A stretch of 64,000 bases of DNA from Roseiarcus sp963842835 (GTDB lineage: Bacteria > Pseudomonadota > Alphaproteobacteria > Rhizobiales > Beijerinckiaceae). Below the pieces are notes generated by a model that worked only from the letters and a program-made list of their open reading frames with translations, was not told the origin of the DNA and searched no databases. Position numbers and translations under genes: made by a program. Position 1 is the stretch's first letter. Each line of letters starts with the position of its first letter. Positions 40,331 through 47,750 of this stretch are shown one piece after another. The stretch covers positions 930,001-994,000 of the forward strand of contig CAWJIB010000009.1 of NCBI GenBank assembly GCA_963842835.1. The letters run 5' to 3'.

Positions 40331-41179
40331 GGACGCAATATGGGGGGAAAGCGGCGCGGAGGGAAGGCGGGGGCGGCGCGGCGGCAGGGCTGTCTTCAAA
40401 GCTCTTGCCAAATTCTTCCAAGGATTTCCAAAGAGGCCTTGGCGGAATTCAAAGTTGTCCAATGCGTTTCCAAGGTTTTCCAAAGAAATTGCTTGGCCAT
40501 CATATCTTTTACAGGCCATACGATCGGGCTAGCGCATTGGCATGTCGAAACGCAACCGAAAGAACGGCGGTTTGAACGTTAAGGCCTGGCCAAAGCCGCA
40601 TCGCCTTGCCGCGAACCTTGATTCGAATAGATCAGTCCAAACTAGTAGATAAGGGAGCGCCAGCAGCCGCCGAAGTCTGTAAGACAGCAGGTATGGAAGG
40701 TTTGGTAAGTTTTTTGGGCATTCGGAGGTCCTATTATCGCAGTCAACGGTCTTTGGTTCAGCATGACAAGTTCGATAGCAATCGAACACGAGCGTCAATA
40801 TTAGATCCAGCAGAGGATTTAATGCAACACAGATCTTGGTAACAAATCGAGGGCACGTCCCTGATATAGTGATGTCAAAGTTGACTGCGGTATAGGGATG
40901 GGTGGAGGACAGAGGGTGTTGAATGGAATGAATGCACCGACCTGATATTCGACCTATTGCTTGTCTAGATGCTGGCGAAGCTATAACTAGGTCGTGTGAT
41001 GTGGGAAGTATAGACATTCAGAGGCAAAAAAGAGCGCCCGGGTACTTCTTGGTGCCGGAGGACGCTTTGCCCTGACGCTCTTTCGGCCCGGCGGTTACGA
41101 GACGCGACCCGTTTCAACGCCGCGTCGGGCACGTCGGCAGATGCGCTCGTAAAAGGCGAGCGGGCCGTCGGGGATCATT
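40331..41179. other. AT-richer orphan region upstream of uvrB
   Basis: These 849 bases contain no gene I can support. GC content from about 40620 to 41025 is clearly lower than in flanking genes. A 162-codon open frame on the minus strand (40529-41017) has an atypical, cysteine- and leucine-rich product with no family resemblance. The first part holds the uvrB promoter region and a direct repeat. At 41029-41083 an AAAGAGCG/CGCTCTTT stem brackets 39 bases. The segment is likely acquired or decayed DNA. Confidence 0.5.
40416..40485. repeat. 18-base direct repeat upstream of uvrB
   Basis: TTCCAAGGATTTCCAAAG at 40416-40433 and TTCCAAGGTTTTCCAAAG at 40468-40485 differ at one base and start 52 bases apart. 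Each is followed by a TTGGC(C/G) stretch able to pair with CCAAGG. The units lie 86-155 bases before the uvrB start and could be regulatory sites or leftovers of a duplication. Confidence 0.6.
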
Positions 41180-41434
41180 TCAGGGCGGCCCGAGTTCCCG
41201 CAGGAGCGGCGACGGAGGAACTACGGCGGCGCGCAGGCTTGGCAGGGAGGCCTGCGCGGCCTCCCACACGCGCTCATGCGCGATCGAGGCGTAGCCGTGG
41301 ATCAAGATATTTCGGAACGCGATGATTTCGCGAAAATCCGGAATGCGACGCGCGAGGTCCGGGTCACGTTTGGCGATTTGGCCCAGCGCTTCGCCGATGA
41401 TCTCGAATTTGCGTTCGACCGCCGAGTGAACCAC
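41180..41434 (-). pseudogene. Truncated HepT-like (DUF86) HEPN toxin
   Basis: The 84 codons encode the C-terminal two-thirds of a HEPN-fold HepT/DUF86 protein: HSAVERKFEIIGEALGQIAK, then IPDFREIIAFRNILIHGYA, which holds the R-x(4-6)-H-x-Y RNase motif (RNILIHGY). Family members are normally 110-120 residues, and the N-terminal helices before HSAVERK are missing. The only start available is GTG at 41434, and an in-frame TAA lies two codons further upstream. The remains of the partner MNT nucleotidyltransferase are found on the same strand at 42197-42286. The motif itself is intact, so residual activity cannot be excluded. Confidence 0.7.
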
Positions 41435-42196
41435 GTCGCGTTATATATCCCGACAAGCCCAATCAGGGCGATGAAGCGGCTCGAATTGGCGCAAAGCAGG
41501 AAATGGTCGATCGCCGGCGAGGAATTGGCTTCCGCCTATCAAAGCGTCGTCAGCTTGTTCCGAAAGCGCGTCAGATAATGACCATCGTGAGCCTGAAAGG
41601 GCGGAGCGGATTGTGCCCAAGCCAATAATAATCGCCATAGCGACGCCGCCTGTAATTACATATGCAAATGAAGAATTCGCGACGGCGCCGCTGTGTCTTG
41701 GGCAAACGCTGGAAATGCCCATGCGATGAAGGTGACTTTAAGCAATGAGCGAGAGGGTAAGCGCAAGTAAATCCGCGCGAGGTTGCCGATTACTAAAAGG
41801 CGAACATTATCTTGCATAACGTCCCATCGTGTCATTCGATCGTCCTCGAGTCACAACGGATACACAGTTATTATGGCACGCTACCGTAACGTTGGCAATA
41901 TGTGGAGATCGAATTATATAGGCTATATTGTGATGTATTTTATCAATTGTGCGCGCTAACGGCTCCCCAAATCCACGGGTGCAACGGCGCCGGCGTCGCG
42001 CTCCCGCGTGGGCGAAGACCGACGAATTGTTCCAGGATTTCGGGTTCCGCCTGCTTTCGAATTTGAAGCGGGACAGGCGCTTCAATCGGCAGGCGACTCG
42101 GATGGCGCCAAGATCCGCTGTCGCGATCGAACTCGCGCAACGAGGAAATCTGGCGATCTGCTGGCCTCTTCGGATCGGAGTCGGCGCGCGGCCGCA
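41435..42196. other. Non-coding stretch splitting the HEPN-MNT locus
   Basis: No intact gene is visible. From about 41600 to 41950 the DNA is markedly AT-rich for this genome, with runs such as TAATTACATATGC and ATTATATAGGCTATATTG. From 41950 to 42196 it is GC-rich with frames on both strands that I do not recognise. It replaces the last two-thirds of the MNT gene and the start of the HepT gene, so it is probably an insertion-deletion product. Confidence 0.5.
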
Positions 42197-42286
42197 TCAG
42201 ATCTGTAACCCAATGCCCGCCGGCACGCCAAAGCGGCGGCAGAGCGTCGTCAATTCGTCACGGTGCGCGGCGATGTCGGCGTGCAT
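42197..42286 (-). pseudogene. N-terminal remnant of an MNT-domain nucleotidyltransferase (antitoxin)
   Basis: From the ATG at 42286 the minus strand reads MHADIAAHRDELTTLCRRFG followed by VPAGIGLQI and a TGA. The first 21 residues match the start of minimal nucleotidyltransferases that pair with HepT, where LCRRFGV is normally followed by RLxVFGS and the catalytic GS...DxD motif. Here the frame departs after the valine and stops eight residues later, so all catalytic residues are lost. It lies upstream of the HepT fragment on the same strand, as in intact MNT-HEPN operons. The next 210 bases up to the hydrolase stop codon show no gene. Confidence 0.6.
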
Positions 42287-42496
42287 GGCGGGCAGCTTTG
42301 GCGAGGGCGGTCGATCGGACTTCTAAAAAAGGATAGCACGAAAGCGGGTGAAAGCGGGGCGGGTTTGGCGAGCACATGGGCGGCGACACGCCGGCCGTCG
42401 AATTTGCGCTCGACCAAGTCGATGCCGCCGATCGACGAGCCGCCCGAGATCCTGCGCCAAGTGGCGCAGCAATAACCCCGGGTCGCCTCACGGCGA

Positions 42497-43456
42497 TCAA
42501 ACATCCGCCTCGGCGGTCTGCGAAGCGCGGGCCGCGGCCTCGCGGATGAATTGCGCGGTCAAGTCCGGCTTGGTGATCGGCAGCATGTGGCCGCCGTCGA
42601 CCAGCGTCAGCTTGGCCGTGGGCAGCTTTGCAGCCAGCGTCTCGCCCTGCTCATGCGGATCGAGGATGCGGTCGCTGCGGCCGAAGAGGATGCTCACCGG
42701 GAGTTTCATCGCGCCGTAGCGCAGCGCTATCGCGGGCAAGTCTTCGGGAATCGCCGCGAGGTCGGTAGAGGCCGCGATGAAATGGCTGGGCCGCAAGGCG
42801 AGCAAGCCGCCGCCTTTAGTGGCGAAATCGTGTGGAACTTGCTCGGGACTGAACACCCGGCGCAGGGTCTGGTCGCGCATGGCGATGGTCGCCGGCACGG
42901 CCAGCGTCCAAGCCACGAGAGTGCGCAACCAGGGCTTGGCGATCGCTAGGCCTCTGAACGCTGCGGGAATGCCCACTGGGTGCGTGAGCGGCGCCACCAG
43001 CACGAGAGCGGCCACGAGTTCGGGGCGCCGCTGCGCCAGCGCCAGCGCCACTGCGCCGCCCAGCGAGTGGCCCACCACCACGGGGCGGCCGAGCTTAAGC
43101 GTTTCGATCAGCGCGGCCAGCGCGTCGGCCTGCGCGCCAAGAGCCGCCGAGGCGCCAGGCTTCAGCACTGAATAGCCCGAGCCGGGCCGGTCGACCGCCA
43201 CCACACGATACTGCGTCGCCAGCTGGTCGACGACGCCGTAGGTGAAGTGTTTCAGCTGGCCGGCCAGCCCATGCACCAACAGCAGGGCCGGGCCCCGGCC
43301 GCGCTCCACCACGTGCAGCCGTGCGCCGGGCACATCGACAAAGCGGCCGGTCGGCGGCAACGCCCTCTCCACCCGGCGCGCCGCGCGGGCGGTAAAGATC
43401 GCCAGCCCGCCGATGGCGGCCGAGACGAACACGAGAATGGCGAGGAAGGTCATCAT
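42497..43456 (-). CDS. Alpha/beta hydrolase with N-terminal membrane anchor
   Basis: This 319-residue alpha/beta hydrolase has an N-terminal hydrophobic helix (MMTFLAILVFVSAAIGGLAI) that likely anchors it to the inner membrane. The oxyanion region is LLLVHGLAGQLKHF near residue 70. The nucleophile elbow is VVVGHSLGGAVAL near 130, the acid FGRSDRILDPHE near 257, and the histidine in VDGGHMLPITKPD near 285. The triad Ser-Asp-His is complete. The substrate is unknown; esters, epoxides or C-C bonds are all possible. The start is ambiguous: adjacent ATGs at 43456 and 43453 precede the hydrophobic helix, and a frame to 43540 exists but lacks a ribosome site. Confidence 0.82.
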   Translation of the reverse strand: MMTFLAILVFVSAAIGGLAIFTARAARRVERALPPTGRFVDVPGARLHVVERGRGPALLLVHGLAGQLKHFTYGVVDQLATQYRVVAVDRPGSGYSVLKPGASAALGAQADALAALIETLKLGRPVVVGHSLGGAVALALAQRRPELVAALVLVAPLTHPVGIPAAFRGLAIAKPWLRTLVAWTLAVPATIAMRDQTLRRVFSPEQVPHDFATKGGGLLALRPSHFIAASTDLAAIPEDLPAIALRYGAMKLPVSILFGRSDRILDPHEQGETLAAKLPTAKLTLVDGGHMLPITKPDLTAQFIREAAARASQTAEADV

Positions 43457-43924
43457 CACGAAAGACGCGCGCGCATGTGCGAAGGCAAGGTAACCGGCGC
43501 CGGAGCCATCGACAAGATTTGGCGACTTACGCCTCGCCATTGGCCGGTCGCGCAGGTTCGCCGGATTGGCGAGGCTGGTTGAGCGTCAACGAAAGCCGCC
43601 ATGTCGACCTGGCGGCGCGGCTGCAGGCGTCAACGCATCTCCGGTTAGGGATTCGACCCCAAGCGAATCAATTCTTTCCGTGCGTAGTCGCGCTGATCGG
43701 CGTTAGGGCCGCGCGGCCTTTCGCCGCCGAGGCGCCGACCGCGCCGCTTCGGGTCAGACCCCTGTCGAATCGGCTCTTCGGCGATCAGAATGACGGCTGC
43801 GGCGCAATCCGATTTCAACGTTGCCCCACCCCTGCCCGCCTCGCCGGTGTCAAGTTCCCGCCGGGTTGTGGCGGAAGATCGAAAGGTATATCGAAATATC
43901 GTCTGAAACATTCGAGGCCACGCC
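43457..43924. other. Divergent region between hydrolase and mucR
   Basis: The 468 bases contain open frames on both strands but none with family resemblance. The 3' part includes an AT-rich block just upstream of mucR (43877-43902), listed separately. No repeat or RNA gene was recognised in the rest. Confidence 0.4.
43877..43902 (+). promoter_or_regulatory. AT-rich candidate MucR autoregulatory site
   Basis: The motif ATCGAAA recurs as GATCGAAAGG and TATCGAAATATCG within 26 bases, about 25 bases before the mucR start, in otherwise GC-rich DNA. MucR/Ros proteins bind AT-rich promoter DNA and repress their own genes, so this block is a natural candidate. Binding is inferred. Confidence 0.35.
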
Positions 43925-44392
43925 ATGCTGCAATCCCCATCCAATTCTGCCGATCCGCTCGATTTGACGGGCGAAATCGTCTCCGCCTTCGTCGCCTATA
44001 ATTCCTTGCAGGCGGCTGAACTGCCGGCCCTGATTCAATCCGTCCATGCGGCCTTGGTGAAGATCATCAGCGGAGCGGCCGCGCCGGCGGAGCGGCAACC
44101 CGAAGCGGCGGCGCCGGCGGTCTCGATTCGCAAGTCGATCACGCCCGATTATCTCATCTGTCTGGACGACGGCCTTAAATTCAAATCCTTGCGGCGGCAC
44201 CTGACGGCGCTGGGAATGACGCCGGAGCAATACCGCGCGAAATGGAAGTTGCCGGCCGATTATCCGATGGTGGCCGCCAATTACGCGGCGCAGCGATCGG
44301 CGATGGCCAAGAAGATCGGGCTTGGCCAGTCCCGCAAGCGCGCCGTCGCCCCCAAGGGCAAGCCCGGCCGGGCGAGCAAAGCGGCGGGCTGA
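43925..44392 (+). CDS. mucR: MucR/Ros-family transcriptional regulator
   Basis: This 155-residue regulator starts with the conserved helical region LTGEIVSAFVAYNSLQAAEL (residues 14-33), which mediates oligomerisation. It ends with the prokaryotic zinc-finger domain YLICLDDGLKFKSLRRHLTALGMTPEQYR and KWKLPADYPMVAANYAAQR (quoted in parts). Zinc ligand positions hold Cys79, Asp82 and His92, but the position of the last histidine is Leu96. The finger therefore resembles the zinc-poor or zinc-free Ml variants of the family. MucR proteins are H-NS-like silencers of exopolysaccharide, motility and virulence genes in Hyphomicrobiales. A basic lysine-rich tail follows. Confidence 0.92.
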   Translation: MLQSPSNSADPLDLTGEIVSAFVAYNSLQAAELPALIQSVHAALVKIISGAAAPAERQPEAAAPAVSIRKSITPDYLICLDDGLKFKSLRRHLTALGMTPEQYRAKWKLPADYPMVAANYAAQRSAMAKKIGLGQSRKRAVAPKGKPGRASKAAG

Positions 44393-44410
44393 GGGCCGCC
44401 GCGCGGCGCG

Positions 44411-45277
44411 CTAGGCTTTCGCCCGCACGCCGTGCGCCGCGACGAACAGCCCGCTGCCGATGATGATCGCGTTGCCGAGCAGGATCGGCCAGGTCGGCGC
44501 GTCGCGCCAGACGATCCAGCCCATGATCGTCGCCCAGACGATCGCGGAATATTGCAGCGGAGCGAGCACCGCCGCGCGCGTCATCGCCAGCGCGCGGGTG
44601 ATGAAGACGAAGCACGCCATCGAGACGACGCCGACCAGGAACATCAGCATCAGGTCGAACGCCGTCGGCGTGGTCCACGCGAATGGCGTCGTCGCCGCGC
44701 CGATGACGCCCGCGCCGGCGAACTGCCAGACGACCAGCGGCAGCCAATGGGTGCGCCGAAGCTTGCGCGTGACAGTTTGGCCGAGCGCGAACATCGTCGC
44801 GCCGAACAACGCGAGCAGCGAAGCCCAGGAAAACGCCTGTGGCGATGGCCTCAGCGCGACCACGACTCCGACGAAGCCGATCGACACTGCGATCCAGCGG
44901 AAGCGCTCGATCTTTTCGCCGAGCAACGGCGTCGACAGCGCCGTGACGATCAGCGGCGCGGCCATATAGAACGTCATCACGTCGGCGAGCGGCATGAAGC
45001 GCGTCGCCCAATAGAACGAGAACGTGTCCGCGGCCATGCACAGGATGCGCAAGGCCTGCAGCGGCGCCTGCGCGAAGTCGAACAGGCCGACGCGCAGCGA
45101 GGCGATCATCGGCGCCAGCACCAGTCCCGCGCCGACCGAGCGCAGCATCATCAATTGCCCGACCCCGTAGTCCGCGACGAGCCATTTGCCCAGCGCGTCG
45201 TTGAGCGCGAACAGGAACACGCCGAGCAGATAGAGGGCGACGCCGAGGCCCGGGGCGGCCGGCTGGAGGGAAGACAT
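44411..45277 (-). CDS. EamA/DMT-family transporter
   Basis: This 288-residue protein has ten predicted helices in two EamA repeats, with FLFALNDALGKWLVADYGVGQ in helix 1-2 and PLLGEKIERFRWIAVSIGFVGVVVALRP at the end of repeat 1 (quoted in part). The second repeat ends in IVWRDAPTWPILLGNAIIIG. The early N-D-A-x-x-K signature is typical of the DMT clade that exports or imports metabolites and includes S-adenosylmethionine and drug carriers. The substrate is unknown. It converges on mucR and is divergent from the L,D-transpeptidase gene, 97 bases away. Confidence 0.87.
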   Translation of the reverse strand: MSSLQPAAPGLGVALYLLGVFLFALNDALGKWLVADYGVGQLMMLRSVGAGLVLAPMIASLRVGLFDFAQAPLQALRILCMAADTFSFYWATRFMPLADVMTFYMAAPLIVTALSTPLLGEKIERFRWIAVSIGFVGVVVALRPSPQAFSWASLLALFGATMFALGQTVTRKLRRTHWLPLVVWQFAGAGVIGAATTPFAWTTPTAFDLMLMFLVGVVSMACFVFITRALAMTRAAVLAPLQYSAIVWATIMGWIVWRDAPTWPILLGNAIIIGSGLFVAAHGVRAKA

Positions 45278-45374
45278 GCGCGGCCCTTACCAGAGGGCCG
45301 CGGATTCGGCCACCCACGCGCGCGATCGTCGCAGCGCGCTTGCCCCGGAGCGGCGAAACGCCCAGTCTGGGCGC

Positions 45375-45926
45375 ATGCGACGCCCCGAATCGCCGCGCCC
45401 GAGCGCGCCTCTCAAGACCCTTCGCGTGCTGCCGCGCCTCGGCGCCCGGGCGCGCGGCTGGCTCACGGCCGGCCCGCTCCGCATCGCCTGCGCGCTCGGG
45501 CCGGCGGGGATCGTGCGCGACAAGCGCGAGGGCGACGGGGGCACGCCCGCCGGCCGCTTTCGCCTGCTGTGGGCTTATTATCGTCCCGACCGCCCGCGCC
45601 CGCGCGCCGGCGGCGTGGCCGTCAAGCCGCTGCGGCGCGATTCCGGCTGGTGCGAGGACCCGGCGAGCGCGCGCTACAACCGGCCGGTGCGCCTGCCCGC
45701 CGGGGATTGCACGGACCGGATGTGGCGCGGGGACGCGCTTTACGATTTGACCTTCGTGCTCGACCAGAATTTCACCCGCCGATGCAAGGGCCGGGGCAGC
45801 GCGATCTTCTTCCACCTCGCGCGTCCCGGCCTGACGCCGACGGCGGGCTGCGTGGCGATCTCCGGCGCCGACATGCGCAAGCTCGCGCCCTGCCTGGCCC
45901 GGGGCGCGGCGATGCGGATCGGGTAG
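45375..45926 (+). CDS. L,D-transpeptidase (YkuD-like) family protein
   Basis: This 183-residue protein matches the compact L,D-transpeptidase-like family: GPAGIVRDKREGDGGTPAGRF near 42-62 and the catalytic region FFHLARPGLTPTAGCVAISG with His147 and Cys159. These enzymes form 3-3 peptidoglycan cross-links or attach proteins to the wall. No signal peptide is apparent at the chosen start, which is odd for a wall enzyme, but the N-terminus is basic. The frame extends to 45276 without giving a clear signal sequence. It is divergent from the EamA gene. Confidence 0.82.
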   Translation: MRRPESPRPSAPLKTLRVLPRLGARARGWLTAGPLRIACALGPAGIVRDKREGDGGTPAGRFRLLWAYYRPDRPRPRAGGVAVKPLRRDSGWCEDPASARYNRPVRLPAGDCTDRMWRGDALYDLTFVLDQNFTRRCKGRGSAIFFHLARPGLTPTAGCVAISGADMRKLAPCLARGAAMRIG

Positions 45927-46010
45927 GGCGCCCTCATCCGTCACGCCTTCGGCGGCGTCGCGCCTGTGGCGGCGCCGTCGCGCTGCCCGCGAGGGGAGAA
46001 GAGGAGCGCT

Positions 46011-46739
46011 CTACAAGAGGGATTCGGTCGCTCCGCTCCTGGCTTCAAGCGCCGCGGCGCGCGCAAGGGCGAAGGCGGCGGCGCGTTCGAGATGGGCGCG
46101 CGTCGCGGCGGCGGCGGCTTCCGGGTCTTGCGCGAGAATCGCTCGCGCGATGGCGCGATGTTCGCGGACCGACGTGTGCAACACCTCGACGGTCAGCGCG
46201 TCGCCGACCTGCGCCATGATCAGCGGCAGGTGCAGGCGCATCGACAGATCCCGCAACTGGCGATTGCCGGCCAGACGCATGATCGCCTCGTGGAACGCGG
46301 CGTTTTCGCTGAGGTAATCGGCAACCAGGCGCGGCGCTTCGTCGAAAATCATCTGGATTTCCTCGGCGAATCGCCCGCGCTCCTGCGGGTCCGCGGCCTC
46401 GGCGGCCAGACGCGTCGCCAGCGACTCCATCTCGATCCGGATCTGGAACAGCTCGCGAATCTCGCGCCGGGACAGGCGCCTGACCAGCGCGCCGCGATTC
46501 GGCGCGTGTTCGATCAGCCCCTCGGCCGCGAGCCGCCGCAACGCCTCGCGCACGGGCCCTCGGCTCACCGAGAAGCGGGACGTCAGGTCGCACTCGATGA
46601 GCCGTTCGCCCGGCGAAAGGCGATGCGCGAGGATGTCGTCGCGCAAACGCTCGACGATGTGGGCGACCGTCGCGCCGTGAGCCGGCGCGCCGATGTCCTC
46701 GGCGCTGTTTTCGTCCGCAGTCGTTCTCGAATGGGTCAT
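46011..46739 (-). CDS. GntR-family regulator (FadR/FCD subfamily)
   Basis: This 242-residue regulator has an N-terminal winged helix (VAHIVERLRDDILAHRLSPGERLIE, residues 25-49, in parts, then FSVSRGPVREALRRLAAEGL) and a C-terminal FCD effector domain. Metal-ligand-type residues are in LSENAAFHEAIMRLAGN and SVREHRAIARAI. It is divergent from the citryl-CoA lyase-ligase-VOC-GST operon, with 210 bases between starts, and is the likely repressor of that operon. FCD regulators usually respond to small carboxylic acids, which fits the operon's enzymes. The start at 46739 is favoured; an ATG at 46751 would add four residues. Confidence 0.87.
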   Translation of the reverse strand: MTHSRTTADENSAEDIGAPAHGATVAHIVERLRDDILAHRLSPGERLIECDLTSRFSVSRGPVREALRRLAAEGLIEHAPNRGALVRRLSRREIRELFQIRIEMESLATRLAAEAADPQERGRFAEEIQMIFDEAPRLVADYLSENAAFHEAIMRLAGNRQLRDLSMRLHLPLIMAQVGDALTVEVLHTSVREHRAIARAILAQDPEAAAAATRAHLERAAAFALARAAALEARSGATESLL

Positions 46740-46949
46740 AGGCCGTAACATCCGACTTCGGAGCCGCCGAATCGCGCCAGCATGAAGCCAAAAGGCGCCG
46801 CCGGAAAGCGCGCGAGCGCGAACTGGCGCTTGACGACGGCCGATCCAATGATATTGTCCTACAATCTTAAAGGGGCGGCGGCAAGCGAAACGCTTCGCCG
46901 CTGTCATAATCGCAGCGGCTGGCAAGGCGCGGGGGCGGAGGAAGCGGTC

Positions 46950-47750
46950 ATGCTGATCGGCAAGCGCGGCGCCGCGACGACCGCGATCTCGACCGCCAAT
47001 TCCGAGCGCGTCGTCATTCGCGGCCGCGACCTCGCCGCCGATCTCATGGGTTCGGCGAGCTTCACCGAGTTCTTCTTTCTCATGGCGACGGGGCGCATGC
47101 CGAGCGCGGAGCAGCGCTTTTTTCTCGATCTGGCGCTGGTCGCGATCGCCGAGCACGGCCTCACTCCGACCGTGCAGGCCGCGCGCATGACCTACGCCGC
47201 CGATCCCCAGGCGCTTCAGGGCGCGGTGGCCGCCGGCATTCTCGGCTGCGGCACGGTCGTTCTCGGGACGGCCGATCTCGCCCGCGCGCTGATCGATGAA
47301 GTCCTGGCGCGGGTCGACGCGGGCGCGTCGCCGGACGAAGCCGCTGACGCAATCGCGCGCGAAAAGCGCGCGGCGGGCCAATCCATCCCCGGATACGGCC
47401 ATCCCCTGCACAAGCCGCTCGATCCGCGCGCCGAACGCATGATCGCGCTGGCGCGGGAACGCGGCGTCGCCGGGCGCGCCGTCGATTGCGCGACGCGCCT
47501 GACCGGCGCCGTCGCGCGCGCCTGGGGCAAACCCTTGCCGATGAACGTATCGATGTCGATCGCCGCGACGCTGCGCGATCTCGACGTCCCCGCTTCGCTC
47601 GTTCGCGGCGTCCCGATCCTCGCGCGCACTGCCGGCCTGCTCGCCCATCTCGGCGAAGAGGCGCAGACGCCGATCGGCTTCTACATGGCTTCGCAGGCCG
47701 AAGCGGCGATCCGGTATGCCGGCCAAGGCGCCGGGAAGGCCTCGCCATGA
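46950..47750 (+). CDS. Citryl-CoA lyase-like protein of the citrate synthase superfamily
   Basis: This 266-residue protein consists of the catalytic part of the citrate synthase fold. The signature GQSIPGYGHPLHKPLDPRAER near residues 143-163 holds the substrate-binding histidines, and SMSIAATLRDLDVP near 197 and GEEAQTPIGFYMASQAEAAIRY near the end complete the site (quoted in part). The length and GYGHPLHK form fit citryl-CoA lyases, which cleave citryl-CoA to acetyl-CoA and oxaloacetate. Related proteins may act on other 3-hydroxy-acyl-CoAs. The start at 46950 has GGAGG eight bases upstream. Its TGA overlaps the ATG of the ligase gene (ATGA), so lyase and ligase are coupled. Confidence 0.85.
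   Translation: MLIGKRGAATTAISTANSERVVIRGRDLAADLMGSASFTEFFFLMATGRMPSAEQRFFLDLALVAIAEHGLTPTVQAARMTYAADPQALQGAVAAGILGCGTVVLGTADLARALIDEVLARVDAGASPDEAADAIAREKRAAGQSIPGYGHPLHKPLDPRAERMIALARERGVAGRAVDCATRLTGAVARAWGKPLPMNVSMSIAATLRDLDVPASLVRGVPILARTAGLLAHLGEEAQTPIGFYMASQAEAAIRYAGQGAGKASP

Noticed and set aside
40562..40577. GAAC-N8-GAAC upstream of uvrB as an alphaproteobacterial LexA box
   Set aside because: The known SOS box has a spacer of seven bases, here it is eight, and the site is about 230 bases before the start codon.
40529..41017. 162-codon open frame on the minus strand in the AT-richer region
   Set aside because: No ribosome site, no recognisable domain, and odd composition. It is more likely chance openness in non-coding or decayed DNA.
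41276..41578. 100-codon frame on the plus strand opposite the HepT fragment
   Set aside because: It is antisense to a region with a clear HEPN family match and shows no family resemblance of its own.
43645..43944. 99-codon frame opposite the mucR upstream region
   Set aside because: It overlaps the mucR start and promoter and encodes nothing recognisable.
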